Part shown: positions 1 to 13,039 of the stretch, piece by piece | How the letters are laid out: each line of letters opens with the position of its first letter | Position numbering within the stretch: position 1 is the first letter of the stretch | Assembly (NCBI RefSeq): GCF_004801415.1 | Contig: NZ_SSNX01000001.1 | Location: forward strand, 806,001 to 870,000 | Length of the DNA: 64,000 bases | From: Deinococcus sp. KSM4-11 | GTDB taxonomy: Bacteria; Deinococcota; Deinococci; Deinococcales; Deinococcaceae | Reading direction: 5' to 3' | Position numbers and translations under genes: made by a program | The notes under the pieces: model-generated | Seen by the model: the letters and a program-made list of their open reading frames with translations, nothing else | The model's database searches: none | Told to the model about the DNA's origin: nothing

Positions 1-656
1 ACGGAAAGTACGCCTCAGCCCTGCACCTGGGCGCCCGGCTGGCTCCAGAGCAGCGTCAGGAGGTCGCCGAGACCTACGCGCGGCTGAGCGGCCTGAGCGT
101 GGAGTTCATCCTGCGGTCGGATCTGCGGATCACGCTCGCGCGCTTCTGCAAGGAACTGCTGCGCGACCGCGACCTGACGGTCGGACGGCTGGACAGCCGG
201 TTCACCGGGCTGGACCGCGATTCCGGCGGCTCCGAAGTCAGTTACGACCCGAGCATGAGCGCCATCCTGGGGCCGTACTCGGCCGCCATGAACCACTACG
301 TCCGGGCAGAACTGGCCTTCGAGTCCGACCTGCCCTACGAGATCCTCACGGGCCGCGTGCGCCCCTGGAGTTACAAGGAATTCGAGAACCGCCACGTGCG
401 CGTCTCAGACACGCTGCGGGAAGCCATGCACCACAACCAGCACCTGAAGGTGCTCGTGGCCTCGGGCTACTACGATTTCGCAACGCCCTACCACGCGACG
501 CGGCACACCCTGGATCACCTGGCCCTGCATTCCAGCCTCCGGGGCAACGTCCGCGAGACCTTCTACGAGGCGGGCCACATGATGTACGTGCACCTGCCGA
601 GCCTCGAACGCCTGTCAGGTGATCTGCGTGACTTCCTCGCCTGGGCGCGCGAGTGA
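1..656 (+). CDS. Serine carboxypeptidase-like (peptidase S10) protein, 3' part
   Basis: The reading frame is open from base 3 to the TGA at 656, so the 5' end lies outside the window. The visible 217 residues carry the C-terminal half of a peptidase S10 / alpha-beta hydrolase: an Asp in GYYDFATP (the catalytic acid position) and a His in GHMMYVH (the catalytic base position). The nucleophile Ser would lie upstream. S10 enzymes hydrolyse C-terminal residues of peptides, often in the envelope. The neighbour recQ converges on it, so it ends its own transcription unit. Family assignment is fairly sure; substrate is unknown. Confidence 0.8.
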   Translation, partial: GKYASALHLGARLAPEQRQEVAETYARLSGLSVEFILRSDLRITLARFCKELLRDRDLTVGRLDSRFTGLDRDSGGSEVSYDPSMSAILGPYSAAMNHYVRAELAFESDLPYEILTGRVRPWSYKEFENRHVRVSDTLREAMHHNQHLKVLVASGYYDFATPYHATRHTLDHLALHSSLRGNVRETFYEAGHMMYVHLPSLERLSGDLRDFLAWARE

Positions 657-694
657 GCCCGTACTGAAGGAGTCAGGTGCGGTCAGCAGCCCAT

Positions 695-2890
695 TCAGCG
701 GTCAAGGACGGCGTTGATCGCCTCGATGATCCGGTCGCCATAGGCCTCAATGCGCTTCGGCCCCAGGCCGGGCAGTCCCTGAAGATGCGCGACCGAGCGT
801 GGCTGACGGGCCGCCAGGGTCTCCAGCGCGGCGTTCGGGAAGATCACGAAGGCGCTGAGGCCCGTCTCTCGGGCCAACGTCTTGCGGAGGTCGCGCAGGG
901 CGTCGGCGACCGCTGGATCGGGTTCCGAAGTCGTGGGTACATCAATTAGAGGCGCGGGCGGCGCCGCCGGCCGGGGTTTGAGCAGGCCCAGCACGGCGGT
1001 GTTGCTGCGTGCCCCGAGTTCCATGGGGGTGGGCGGGCGCGATGGCCGAACCATGCCATCCGAGTGATCGCGCACGATCCCGAGCACCTCGTCCCCGAAG
1101 TCGGCAAGTTTGCGCTGCCCCACGCCGCTGACCGTACCGAGCGTGGCAAGACTGCCAGGCCGCAGCTCCGCGATGCCCTTCAGGGAAGCGTCGGTGAAGA
1201 TCACGTAGGGCGGCACGGCCAGTTCGCGGGCCTTCCCCAGCCGCCACGCGCGCAGGGCCTCGAACAGCGGCTGGTCGTGGGCGTCCACCGGCGCCCGTCC
1301 GGCCGTGCTCCGCGTACGCTCGCGTTCGCGCTTCGTGACATGGGGCACCAGCGTGTCCTCCCGCAGGGCCAGGGTCGTCTCGCCTTTGAGCAGAGCGCGG
1401 GCCTTGCCGGTCGCGCTGAGGCCGTGGTGTTCCCCCGCCGCGAGGTAGCCCAGGCTCACGAGCTGCCGGATCACACTGCGCCACGTCTTCTCGTCATGGG
1501 CCGCGCCGACGCCGAAGGTGGGCAGGGTGTGGTGGTTCATGGCGAGGACCTTCTCGGTGGAATGGCCCAGCAGGATGTCGGTCAGGTGGGCCGCCCCGAA
1601 GCGGTTGCCGCTGCGGATCGCGGCGGACAGGGCCATCTGCGCCTCACGGGTCATGTCACGAACCTGCGGCGGGTTCAGGCATACGTCGCAGTTCCCGCAG
1701 GGCAACGGGTAGTCCTCGCCGAAGTACGCGAGGAGCATCTGCCTGCGGCAGGTGGCCGCCTCGCAGTACGTGAGCAGCGCGTCGAGTTTCCCGGCCTCCA
1801 CGCGCTTGACCTCCTCGGGGGCGTCGCTGGAGGCGAGCATTCGGCGCACGTTGACCACGTCCGCGAGGCCGTACACCATCCACGCCGTGCTCGGCAGACC
1901 GTCACGGCCCGCCCGGCCCGTTTCCTGGTAGTAGCCTTCCATGCTCTTGGGCAGATCCAGATGGGCCACGAAGCGAACATTCGGCTTGTCGATGCCCATG
2001 CCGAAAGCCACCGTGGCGCACACGATCAGGCCCTCCTCGTTCAGGAACCGTTCCTGGGCCGTGCTGCGCTCCCTGGGCGAGAGGCCCGCGTGGTACGGCA
2101 CGGCGTCGATGCCCTGCGCGACCAGCCACTTCGCGGTCTCCTCGACGGACTTGCGGGACAGGCAGTACACGATCCCGGCGTCTCCCCGGTGCTCGGAGAC
2201 GATGAAATCCAGCAGCTGGGTCTTGGGGCCTTCCTTGTTCGCCACGCGGTACTGGATGTTCGGCCGGTCGAAGCTGGAGATGAACTGGGGCGCGCCGTGC
2301 AGTTCCAGCACATTCAGGATGTCGGCGCGGGTGCGGTCGTCGGCGGTGGCGGTCAGCGCAACTCGCGGAATGTCCGGGAAGCGCTCGGGCAGAACGCGGA
2401 GGCCTTGATACTCCGGCCGGAAATCGTGTCCCCACTGCGAGACGCAGTGCGCCTCGTCGATGGCGAACAGGCCGACGTCCACCCGTTCCAGCAGCTCCAG
2501 CGTGCGCGGCAGCAGCAGCCGCTCCGGCGCGACGTACAGCAGATCCAGTGAACCGGCCATGAGCGCGGCCTCGACCTCCCGCGTTTCCTGAAGCGACAGG
2601 CTGGAGTTCAGGAACGCGGCGCGGACGCCGAGCTGGCGCAGGGTATCCACCTGATCCTTCATCAGGGCGATCAGCGGGGACACGACGATACCGACGCCGG
2701 GCCGCAGCAGGCTGGGCAGCTGGTAGCACAGGCTCTTGCCGCCGCCCGTGGGCATGAGCACCAGGGCATTGCCGCCCTCCACGACTGTCCGGACGATTTC
2801 GCCCTGCACGCCGCGGAAGGCGTCATAGCCCCACACCTGTTTCAGGAGGCCCAGGGCGCGCGGCAGGGGATCGGCGGGAGCGGTCGTCAT
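695..2890 (-). CDS. recQ: ATP-dependent DNA helicase RecQ
   Basis: 3'-5' superfamily 2 helicase acting in recombination repair. The order visible is: helicase core with Walker A TGGGKS near residue 50, DEAH box near 148 followed by QWGHDFR, a second RecA-like domain with the QETGRAGRDG motif, the RQC zinc cluster (Cys residues in the CRRQMLLAYF and CGNCDVC stretches), a winged-helix region, then two HRDC domains (about residues 515-600 and 650-731). Deinococcus radiodurans RecQ is known for three HRDC domains; only two are seen here. ATG at 2890 is preferred over an upstream TTG at 2899; TATCCT lies 8 nt before the ATG. Confidence 0.95.
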   Translation of the reverse strand: MTTAPADPLPRALGLLKQVWGYDAFRGVQGEIVRTVVEGGNALVLMPTGGGKSLCYQLPSLLRPGVGIVVSPLIALMKDQVDTLRQLGVRAAFLNSSLSLQETREVEAALMAGSLDLLYVAPERLLLPRTLELLERVDVGLFAIDEAHCVSQWGHDFRPEYQGLRVLPERFPDIPRVALTATADDRTRADILNVLELHGAPQFISSFDRPNIQYRVANKEGPKTQLLDFIVSEHRGDAGIVYCLSRKSVEETAKWLVAQGIDAVPYHAGLSPRERSTAQERFLNEEGLIVCATVAFGMGIDKPNVRFVAHLDLPKSMEGYYQETGRAGRDGLPSTAWMVYGLADVVNVRRMLASSDAPEEVKRVEAGKLDALLTYCEAATCRRQMLLAYFGEDYPLPCGNCDVCLNPPQVRDMTREAQMALSAAIRSGNRFGAAHLTDILLGHSTEKVLAMNHHTLPTFGVGAAHDEKTWRSVIRQLVSLGYLAAGEHHGLSATGKARALLKGETTLALREDTLVPHVTKRERERTRSTAGRAPVDAHDQPLFEALRAWRLGKARELAVPPYVIFTDASLKGIAELRPGSLATLGTVSGVGQRKLADFGDEVLGIVRDHSDGMVRPSRPPTPMELGARSNTAVLGLLKPRPAAPPAPLIDVPTTSEPDPAVADALRDLRKTLARETGLSAFVIFPNAALETLAARQPRSVAHLQGLPGLGPKRIEAYGDRIIEAINAVLDR

Positions 2891-2948
2891 CACCGCCAAG
2901 GATAGCGCGGATGGTCTCCAGCGTTCTGTGCAGAGCGTAACGTGAGGC

Positions 2949-3881
2949 TCAGACGTCCAGTTCCTTCTTCACCTTCCCAAATTTCTCTCGCAGGAACCGC
3001 TGGTTGGTCAGGAGTTCCTGCCCCCCCGCCCTGAGGGTGGAATCGAGAATGTCCTGCACCGCGTCCAGCAGCAGATCGAGCTGCTCGTGCAACAAATCGC
3101 GGCCGGTCTTGTCCCCCTCGATGGGCATCACGTCCGCGCGGGTGCGCGGCAGGTTCAGGTACGCGCGGACGGACGCCGGTGCGTACTCGTCGCGGATGGC
3201 ACGGGCCACGTACGCGCCCTCGGCCCCCTCCTGGCCGATGGCCTTCAGGTGGGCCAGCGCCTCGGCCGTGCGGAGATCCAGCGCGACCAGCTGCGCGCGG
3301 ATATCGCCGGGCAGCCGGTCGTCGAGTTGCAGGGCCGTGAAGGCGTCCACCGCCCTCGGAGGTGGCGTGCTGCTGCCCTGGACAGCCGCTCCGACCGGCA
3401 CGGCCACCGGCTGGGGGGCCGTGGTCAGGGGCAGGCCGCCTGCCCGTTCGGGCAGGGCCTGAACAGGCGCTGGAGCCTCCAGTTCAGCCTGGTTGGCGCT
3501 CCTGGCCCCACTGGACATCAGCAGCACAAAGACCCAAATGACGGACATCACCGCCAGCGGGAAGATCACCCAGCCTGCCCCCAGCACCATGAACACCACG
3601 GCAGACAACAGCACCGCCCCCAGGGCGCGGCGTTCATCCACCCGACCGCGGAATCCGCGCAGGCCGAAAGCGCCTAACAGCATGCCCGCCGCCGGATGCA
3701 CCACCCAGCCAGCGCCGAGGACAGCCAGCAAGGCGATGATCGCCGCCGCGCGCAGCACCAGGGCGGCCTGCTTGCCCTGCCGGGAGTACAGCACGGAAGC
3801 GAAATGGGCCAGAGCAAATCCAGCGGCCGGGTGGACGATCCAGGCAATGGCGTCTGGGAGCACGTGAAGCTCCGGAATCAT
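2949..3881 (-). CDS. Multi-pass membrane protein with cytosolic C-terminal domain
   Basis: 310 residues. The first 130 hold about four hydrophobic segments with short repeated motifs (AAGxxL, GAGWV[IV], [IV]HPAAG), followed by a Pro/Ala-rich linker and a charged helical C-terminal domain ending KVKKELDV. The repeated GAGWV-HPAAG pattern suggests internal duplication of a two-helix unit. I do not recognise a named family. Its neighbours (recQ downstream, an acetyltransferase upstream) give no functional hint. Confidence 0.75.
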   Translation of the reverse strand: MIPELHVLPDAIAWIVHPAAGFALAHFASVLYSRQGKQAALVLRAAAIIALLAVLGAGWVVHPAAGMLLGAFGLRGFRGRVDERRALGAVLLSAVVFMVLGAGWVIFPLAVMSVIWVFVLLMSSGARSANQAELEAPAPVQALPERAGGLPLTTAPQPVAVPVGAAVQGSSTPPPRAVDAFTALQLDDRLPGDIRAQLVALDLRTAEALAHLKAIGQEGAEGAYVARAIRDEYAPASVRAYLNLPRTRADVMPIEGDKTGRDLLHEQLDLLLDAVQDILDSTLRAGGQELLTNQRFLREKFGKVKKELDV

Positions 3882-3956
3882 AAGTGGCGACCAGCATCAC
3901 GGCGTGGGGAAACGACCATATACGTACTACGGTGCCACACCGGGGCACGTTCCGGA

Positions 3957-4496
3957 TCAGCCGTGTGGCGTGCGGTTCCCCAGGTCGAGTTGCAGGAACA
4001 CCAGATCCAGCCAGCGGCCGAACTTGTGCCCGACCTGACGGAAGTGCGCGACCCGCTCGAATCCCAGCCGCTCGTGGAAGGCGAGACTGCCGGTGTTGTC
4101 GGCATCCACCCCGCCGATCAGGGTATGCAGGCCGCGGGCGCAAGCATCGTCGATCAGCGTGAGCAGCAGCGCGCGACCCTGGCCCTGGCCCCGGCAGTCG
4201 TCGCGGACATACACGGAATGTTCGGCGGTGAAGCGGTAGCCGGGCTTCTCACGGAACGGGCCGTAGGTGGCCCAGCCCGTCACGTCCTCACCCTGCTGCG
4301 CGACGATGACGGGCCAGCCAGCCTCAACCTTGTGATCGAACCATGCCAGCCGGGACTCCAGGCTCACGGGTTCCAAGTCGTAGGAGGCAGTGGTATGCAA
4401 TACCGCATGGTTGTAGATCTCCAGGATGTCGGGCACGTCCTTACGGGTGGCCGCACGGATGGACAGATTATCGCCGGAGGTGCTGGGCGTGATCAT
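3957..4496 (-). CDS. GNAT N-acetyltransferase, phosphinothricin-acetyltransferase type
   Basis: 179 residues. It shows the PAT/Bar-like order: IRAATRKDVPDILEIYN at the N-terminus, the acetyl-CoA loop DDCRGQGQGRALL near residue 95, and the C-terminal NTGSLAFHERLGFERVAHFRQ followed by KFGRW.DLVFLQ, typical of the family that acetylates phosphinothricin, methionine sulfoximine or similar small amines. The ATG at 4496 is chosen over an upstream in-frame start because TACGGT sits exactly 6 nt before it, a leaderless arrangement. Real substrate is unknown. Confidence 0.88.
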   Translation of the reverse strand: MITPSTSGDNLSIRAATRKDVPDILEIYNHAVLHTTASYDLEPVSLESRLAWFDHKVEAGWPVIVAQQGEDVTGWATYGPFREKPGYRFTAEHSVYVRDDCRGQGQGRALLLTLIDDACARGLHTLIGGVDADNTGSLAFHERLGFERVAHFRQVGHKFGRWLDLVFLQLDLGNRTPHG

Positions 4497-4697
4497 GCTC
4501 TCACCGTAGACCACGTCTACAGCACGTTCAAGGCCGACAAAGCATGTCATGACACGTCTTAAACGCCCGCATCAGAGAAACCATTTATCATATCTAATTC
4601 CGTATTCAGCAGACGGTTAGTTGCATTTGGAAACGCTCCGTACAGATGCGATTTGACCGGCGCATTCGCTTAGACCAGCAAAGAAGAACATTTGAAA

Positions 4698-4733
4698 CGA
4701 AAATGGCCGGAAGCAGAGGCTCCGGCCATTCGT
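4698..4733 (-). terminator. Intrinsic terminator after typA
   Basis: Perfect 10-bp stem AATGGCCGGA / TCCGGCCATT (4703-4712 with 4722-4731) and a 9-nt loop. On the - strand it is followed by a T-rich stretch. It lies 12 bp past the typA stop codon. Confidence 0.85.
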
Positions 4734-4744
4734 GTCGAGTGTGG

Positions 4745-6526
<1,782 letters not shown>

Positions 6527-6607
6527 AAGTTCAGCTCCTGTGGAGCATTCAGCTTTCAATAAAGCGCGCTGGGCACGGCGCTCTTAGCCAACTGCTCACG
6601 TGTAGGC

Positions 6608-6643
6608 ACGAAAAAGCCCGCCACTCGTGCTCCGGGGCGGGAC
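6608..6643 (-). terminator. Intrinsic terminator after the PerM-type permease gene
   Basis: Stem CCCGCC...GGCGGG (about 6617-6641) followed on the - strand by TTTTT. It is placed 35 bp after the permease stop and before the typA start. Confidence 0.7.
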
Positions 6644-6677
6644 ACCCAAACATGAATTCTAGCAGATGACAGCCGTG

Positions 6678-7922
6678 TCAGCTCTGTGTCGGCCCGGCGG
6701 AGGTGTCGGCAGGTTCGAGGACAGCCTCGAGGTCGAGTTCACCGCGTTCGAGCTGAGTGGCCAGTTCAGCGTCCCGCGCCTCGGTTTCGGCCTTGAGGGC
6801 GGCGGCCCTGACCTCGCCCTCCCGGTCGAGCTGATCCTCGACCACGCCGCTGATCAGGGCCATGGCGACCGCGTCGGGAATATCCGGGGCGTCGCACAGG
6901 TAAAAGTGCTGGTACAGGGCCTTGATGACGATCAGGAAGGGAACGGTGAGGAAAGCGCCTGTGAGGCCGAACACGCCACCGAACAGTACGACGCCCACCG
7001 TGACCGACAGCGGATGCAACTGTCCTGCTCCGCCCACCGGGAACGGCGCGAGCACAAAGCCCTCGAGTTGCTGGAACACCAGTACGAAGACCAGCACCAG
7101 CAGCGCCTTCTGCGGATCTTCGGCCAGCGTGAACAGCACCGGGGGCAGCGTGGCCACGATCGGCCCGATGGTTGGCACGAGTTCACCCAGCGCCGCGAGG
7201 ATGCCGAACACCAGCCAGTTCTTCACGCCCAGCACGAAAAAGCCGGCGGCGGTGATCGAGCCGGTGGCGACCATGATTAGCAGCGTGGCGCGGCCCCACG
7301 CGCCCATCTGCTTGAGCACCTGCGCGAGCGCCCGCGTGGCCTTCAGCCGGTGGGGGGGCGGCACGGCGCCCAGGACACCGTTCACCAGCGGCACTGGGTT
7401 GCCCAGCACGAAGACCACCATGACCAGGGTCACCAGTGCGGTCGCCAGACCTCCGGCAACCAGCGCGAGAACGCTGGGCAGCATGCCCGTAAGCTTCTTC
7501 GTCAACGCGCCTGCCTGCTGGCCGAGTTGCCCGACCGCACTGTCGGGCACGACCTTGTCCACGTCCGGATGGCGGTCGAGCCAGCGGTTCACGCTCTGTT
7601 CGATGTGGCCCAGATCCAGTGGCGCGCCGGAATTCAGGCCGCTGAGCTGCTTCACGATGGGCGGTACCGCCACATAGGTCAGGCCCGCCAGGACAGCCAC
7701 GACCAGGAGCACGGTGACCGTGCCTGCCACGGCGCGCGGCATCCAGCGCTCCATCCAGCGGGCCAGCGGATTGAGCGCGGTGGCCAGGATGATCGCCAGC
7801 GTGATGGCCAGCAGCGAGGGGGCGACCTGGCTGAAGAACAGCAGGAGCAGCAGCACCCCGATGACCGTAAGGGCGACCGGCTGGAGGTTGATGATCTGTA
7901 TGGACGCGGAAGGACGACTCAC
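6678..7922 (-). CDS. AI-2E/PerM family permease
   Basis: About 414 residues with seven or eight hydrophobic segments in the arrangement of the PerM/YdiK/YhhT (AI-2E transporter-like) family: paired N-terminal helices, a soluble middle part containing the VNRWLDRHPD stretch, then conserved LGELVPTIGPI and HPLSVTVGVVLFGGVFGLTGAFLTVPF motifs in the last helices. Transported solute is unknown; some relatives are cation antiporters. GTG at 7922 is preferred because the 44 residues of the longer frame (to 8054) are not family-like. It diverges from the terC-like gene. Confidence 0.85.
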   Translation of the reverse strand: MSRPSASIQIINLQPVALTVIGVLLLLLFFSQVAPSLLAITLAIILATALNPLARWMERWMPRAVAGTVTVLLVVAVLAGLTYVAVPPIVKQLSGLNSGAPLDLGHIEQSVNRWLDRHPDVDKVVPDSAVGQLGQQAGALTKKLTGMLPSVLALVAGGLATALVTLVMVVFVLGNPVPLVNGVLGAVPPPHRLKATRALAQVLKQMGAWGRATLLIMVATGSITAAGFFVLGVKNWLVFGILAALGELVPTIGPIVATLPPVLFTLAEDPQKALLVLVFVLVFQQLEGFVLAPFPVGGAGQLHPLSVTVGVVLFGGVFGLTGAFLTVPFLIVIKALYQHFYLCDAPDIPDAVAMALISGVVEDQLDREGEVRAAALKAETEARDAELATQLERGELDLEAVLEPADTSAGPTQS

Positions 7923-8098
7923 GTTCGAAGTCCTGAACCCCACCGCTGCCGCGAGTGCCCTGTCATGTGCCCACCAGTGTACGGACTGGCCCGTGGTCAC
8001 GCTGCCCCCGGCGGCGGGAGCCCATTCCACGGCCAGGCCTGAAGCCGCGTTCACCCGCGCCTTGGTTCGCGGGAGCCAGGATGCCCTACCGTGAGCGA

Positions 8099-8884
8099 AT
8101 GGCCGACTTCCTGCACGTGCTGAGCACCCCGGCCGGGTGGGTCGGCATCCTGAGCCTCACGCTGCTGGAACTCGTGCTGGGCATTGACAACATCGTGTTC
8201 ATCACGCTGCTGGCGTCGCGTCTGCCGACGGGTCAACAGGCCCTGGCCCGCACGCTCGGCCTGGCCCTGGCCGTGATCACGCGGGTGGGGCTGCTGACCG
8301 GGATCTCGTGGCTGACCCGGCTGTCCGAGCCGCTGTTCAGCGTCTTGGGGCACGACGTGAGCGTGCACGACATCGTCCTGGTCGCGGGCGGCCTGTTCCT
8401 GATGGTCAAGAGCACACAGGAACTGTCGCGCATGGCGGCCGACCCGCTGGGAACGCAGCAGACGCAGGTGCAGGAGGCGTCGCTGCTGGGCGTGATCGTG
8501 CAGATTCCGCTGGTCGACATCGTGTTCAGTCTGGATTCGGTGGTCACGGCCATCGGCGTGAGCGGGGTGCTGCCGGTCATGATCTCGGCGGTGATCCTGG
8601 CCGTGGTCATCATGATTATCGCGAGCGGGCCGATCAGCCGCTACCTTGACTCGCACCCCCCGCTGAAACTGCTGGCGGCCGCGTTCCTGCTGCTGGTCGG
8701 CTCGAACCTCGTGGGCGAGGCCTTCGGGGTGGGTGTGCCGAGCGGCTACCTGTACTTCACGATGCTGTTCGCAGGCATCGTGATGCTGTTCACCGTGCGG
8801 GCGGCGCGGACGGTGCGGGCGCAGTACGTGGAGCAGGCGCGCGCCGAGGCCCACAAGGAGAACGCGCCGTACGGTGACGGGTAA
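8099..8884 (+). CDS. TerC family integral membrane protein
   Basis: 261 residues with about seven membrane helices and the family hallmark acidic motifs: LELVLGIDNIVFI near residue 22 and VDIVFSLDSVVTAIG near residue 137. TerC/YkoY-type proteins are linked to metal (Mn2+) export and tellurium resistance. ATG at 8099 is chosen because TACCGT (8087-8092) lies 6 nt upstream, a leaderless promoter; the in-frame ATG at 8081 precedes the promoter. Confidence 0.92.
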   Translation: MADFLHVLSTPAGWVGILSLTLLELVLGIDNIVFITLLASRLPTGQQALARTLGLALAVITRVGLLTGISWLTRLSEPLFSVLGHDVSVHDIVLVAGGLFLMVKSTQELSRMAADPLGTQQTQVQEASLLGVIVQIPLVDIVFSLDSVVTAIGVSGVLPVMISAVILAVVIMIIASGPISRYLDSHPPLKLLAAAFLLLVGSNLVGEAFGVGVPSGYLYFTMLFAGIVMLFTVRAARTVRAQYVEQARAEAHKENAPYGDG

Positions 8885-9012
8885 CGGATGCCGCGGATCG
8901 GGCGACCCACCACTCGCCAGGGAACCCTGGGACGTCACATCGTGGTCTGCTACCCTGAGCGAACCTAACGAGCGTTTGTTCCCATCGTCTCCCCCCACCC
9001 GGAGGTCAGCCC

Positions 9013-10659
<1,647 letters not shown>

Positions 10660-10716
10660 CGGCAGACGACGGGGCCACCACGGCATCGCCGGGCGGCCCC
10701 TGAGCATTGCATCAGG

Positions 10717-11958
10717 TCAGAAGGAGTAGCTCTTCGGCACGACCACGACGCCCTTGTCGGTGATGGTGAAGCCACGGGCGCGATCCTCGTCGACGTTCTG
10801 GCCGATCTTCGTGCCGGGCGGAATGGTGACGTTCTTGTCGATGATGGCGTTCTTGATGTGCGAGTTGCGTCCGACCTCCACGTCGTCGAACAGCACGCTG
10901 CTCTCGACCAGCGAGTACGAATGGGTCCGCACGGCGCGGCCCAGCACCGAATCGCGCACCGTGCCCCCGCTGATGATGGTGCCCCCGGCCATGATGGTGT
11001 TGAACGCCTGGCCCTTGCGGCCCTCGGTCTCGTGCACGAACTTGGCGGGTGGGCTGAACTCGCTGCTGGTGCGCAGCACCCATTCCGGGTTGTACAGGTC
11101 GAACTCGGGGTTCACGCTCACCAGATCCATGTTCGCCGCGTAATAGGCGTCCAGCGTTCCTACGTCGCGCCAGTAGGTGTTAGGCCCGGTCTGGCCCGGC
11201 ACCGGGTTGCGATGGTAATCGTAGGCCTGGACGGTGTAACCATCGGCCAGGGCGCGGGGAATTACGTCGCCGCCGAAATCGAAGCCTTCCTCGCCGCCCG
11301 CCATGTTCGTCTCGAGCAGTTCCTCCAGGGCGCGGCGCGAGAAGATGTAGTTGCCCATGCTGGTCAGGCTCATGCCGGGCTGCCCCGGAATGCTGGGCGG
11401 ATCCTTGGGCTTCTCCAGAAAGTCCGTGACCTTCCAGCGTTCATCGACGTGCATGATCCCGAACTGGTGCGCCTCCGACTGCGGCATGGGGTATGCGGCA
11501 ATGGTCAGGTCGGCGCGCGTGTCAATGTGGTGCTGCAGCATGTGCTCGACGTTCATCTTGTAGATGTGGTCGCCGCTGAAAATCGCCACATAGTCCGAGT
11601 CGTGGTTGTCGATCAGGTGCAGGTTCTGGTACACGGCATCGGCGGTGCCGCGGTACCAGACCGGGCCGAGTTCCTCGAAGCGGTACATCTGGGCGGGCAC
11701 CAGCGTGATGAAGTAGTCGCTGAGGAAGGTGCCGAAGCGCCAGCCACGCTGGATGTGCTCGGTGAGGCTCTGGGCCTTGTACTGCGTGAGCACGTAGATG
11801 GAAAAGATGCCCGAGTTGATGAAGTTGTTGATGGCGAAGTCGATGATGCGGTACTTGCTGCCGAACGGGACGGCCGGCTTGCTGCGCTTCTGCGTCAGCG
11901 GCGCGAGCCGTGAGCCCTGCCCGCCCGCGAGAATCATGCCCAGGACACGTGGTTTCAT
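10717..11958 (-). CDS. glgC: Glucose-1-phosphate adenylyltransferase
   Basis: 413 residues. It makes ADP-glucose from ATP and glucose-1-phosphate for glycogen synthesis. N-terminal nucleotidyltransferase signature [19 protein letters not shown], then [11 protein letters not shown] and [12 protein letters not shown]; the catalytic Asp lies in [18 protein letters not shown] follows; the C-terminus is a left-handed beta helix ([23 protein letters not shown]). ATG at 11958 is chosen by family alignment; the longer frame to 12075 is unsupported. Upstream is an unusual G-run rather than a standard Shine-Dalgarno. Confidence 0.96.
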   Translation of the reverse strand: MKPRVLGMILAGGQGSRLAPLTQKRSKPAVPFGSKYRIIDFAINNFINSGIFSIYVLTQYKAQSLTEHIQRGWRFGTFLSDYFITLVPAQMYRFEELGPVWYRGTADAVYQNLHLIDNHDSDYVAIFSGDHIYKMNVEHMLQHHIDTRADLTIAAYPMPQSEAHQFGIMHVDERWKVTDFLEKPKDPPSIPGQPGMSLTSMGNYIFSRRALEELLETNMAGGEEGFDFGGDVIPRALADGYTVQAYDYHRNPVPGQTGPNTYWRDVGTLDAYYAANMDLVSVNPEFDLYNPEWVLRTSSEFSPPAKFVHETEGRKGQAFNTIMAGGTIISGGTVRDSVLGRAVRTHSYSLVESSVLFDDVEVGRNSHIKNAIIDKNVTIPPGTKIGQNVDEDRARGFTITDKGVVVVPKSYSF

Positions 11959-12087
11959 CAGTTCCCCCCAACGAAAGAAGGCGTATGCGTCTGGCGTGGT
12001 GCGCCGGATGCGATGTGTACGTGCATTCACTCTACCGTGATCCTGCCGACGCCGCCCCATGCCACGTTGAGACAAATCTGAGGCTTT

Positions 12088-13014
12088 CTAGACCAACAGT
12101 GAGTGCAGCTGCCGCGCGGCGTCCTCCGGAGTCTCCAGGGCGGCGCCAAGCTGCGTGCGGAGGAAGGTCGCCTGCCGTTTCACATACTGGCGGGTGGCCA
12201 GCGAGATGCTCGCCTCGGCCTCTTCCAGGCGGCGTGTGCCGCGCTGCACCGCCAGGGCCTCGCGGTACCCGAGGGCCTGCCACACGGTGGGCTGTGGCAG
12301 GCCCTCAGGATCGACCCTGGCCGCCAGCCACGCGGCCTCTTCGGGCCACCCGCCACGCAGCATGGCGCGGGTGCGCTGCCCGATCCGTTCTGCCGCCTCC
12401 TCGACAGGACGGGCGAAGGCCACGACCTCATAGGCGAACGCGGGTGGATGCAGCGGGAAGTGGCCGGGCAGCCGGCCGGTGCTCCGCAGCAGCTCCAGCG
12501 CCCGGACAACGCGGCGTGGATTGCGTTCCATCCGCCGTTCCTCGGCGGGATCGACCGCCGCGATCTGGGCGAGCAGGGCGTCGAGCCCCACCGTGGCAAG
12601 GTCGGCCTCGACGGCAGCCCGCACCTCCGGGTCGGACGGTGGCGTCGAGGGCAGCCCGCGAATCAGCGCCCGCAGGTAGAAGCCCGTTCCGCCCACCACC
12701 AGCGGAATTCCGTCCCGCCGCAGAATCTCGGCGATCATGCGTTCGGCATCGGCCACGAACCGCGCCACGTCGTAGGGCTCGGTCACCTCGACCACGTCCA
12801 ACAGGTGATGGGGCACGCCCTGGCGCTCGTCCGGACTGGGCTTGGCCGTCCCGACGTCCAGCCCCCGGTACACGGTGAATGCGTCAGCGGCGATGATCTC
12901 GACCCTCGGCCCACCTGCCAGGGCAGCCGCCACGGCCAGAGCGCTCTTGCCCGAGGCAGTCGGCGCGGTCAGGATGGGAATACGCGGCACAGGCGGCATT
13001 CTACGGACATCCAC
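12088..13014 (-). CDS. miaA: tRNA dimethylallyltransferase
   Basis: About 303-308 residues. It transfers a dimethylallyl group to A37 of tRNAs reading UNN codons. P-loop PTASGKSALA near the N-terminus, then AADAFTVYRGLDVGTAKP, VPHHLLDVV and GGTGFYLRALIRGLP. The canonical motif DSxQ[VI]Y is here DAFTVY, a notable departure in the substrate site. Start is GTG 13014 or ATG 12999; a TAGCAT hexamer on this strand (13024-13029) overlaps the divergent hsp20 promoter and would put the 5' end close to the GTG. Confidence 0.94.
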   Translation of the reverse strand: MDVRRMPPVPRIPILTAPTASGKSALAVAAALAGGPRVEIIAADAFTVYRGLDVGTAKPSPDERQGVPHHLLDVVEVTEPYDVARFVADAERMIAEILRRDGIPLVVGGTGFYLRALIRGLPSTPPSDPEVRAAVEADLATVGLDALLAQIAAVDPAEERRMERNPRRVVRALELLRSTGRLPGHFPLHPPAFAYEVVAFARPVEEAAERIGQRTRAMLRGGWPEEAAWLAARVDPEGLPQPTVWQALGYREALAVQRGTRRLEEAEASISLATRQYVKRQATFLRTQLGAALETPEDAARQLHSLLV

Positions 13015-13023
13015 GTGCGGCGG

Positions 13024-13033
13024 ATGCTAGCGT
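13024..13033. promoter_or_regulatory. Overlapping divergent -10 elements, miaA / hsp20
   Basis: TAGCAT on the - strand (13024-13029) and TAGCGT on the + strand (13028-13033) share two bases. The + strand hexamer is 6 nt from the hsp20 ATG at 13040; the - strand hexamer is 9 nt from the miaA GTG. Two polymerases could not occupy the site together, so the pair should be mutually exclusive. Confidence 0.6.
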
Positions 13034-13039
13034 GAAGGC

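Noticed and set aside
1064..2551. 495-residue + strand reading frame antisense to recQ
   Set aside because: recQ has every helicase motif on the other strand; the antisense product has no recognisable domain and a composition typical of GC-rich shadow frames.
10665..10705. Possible terminator between the mutase gene and glgC
   Set aside because: Only a weak GGGGCC/GGCCCC pairing with a long interior and no T-run; not strong enough to list.
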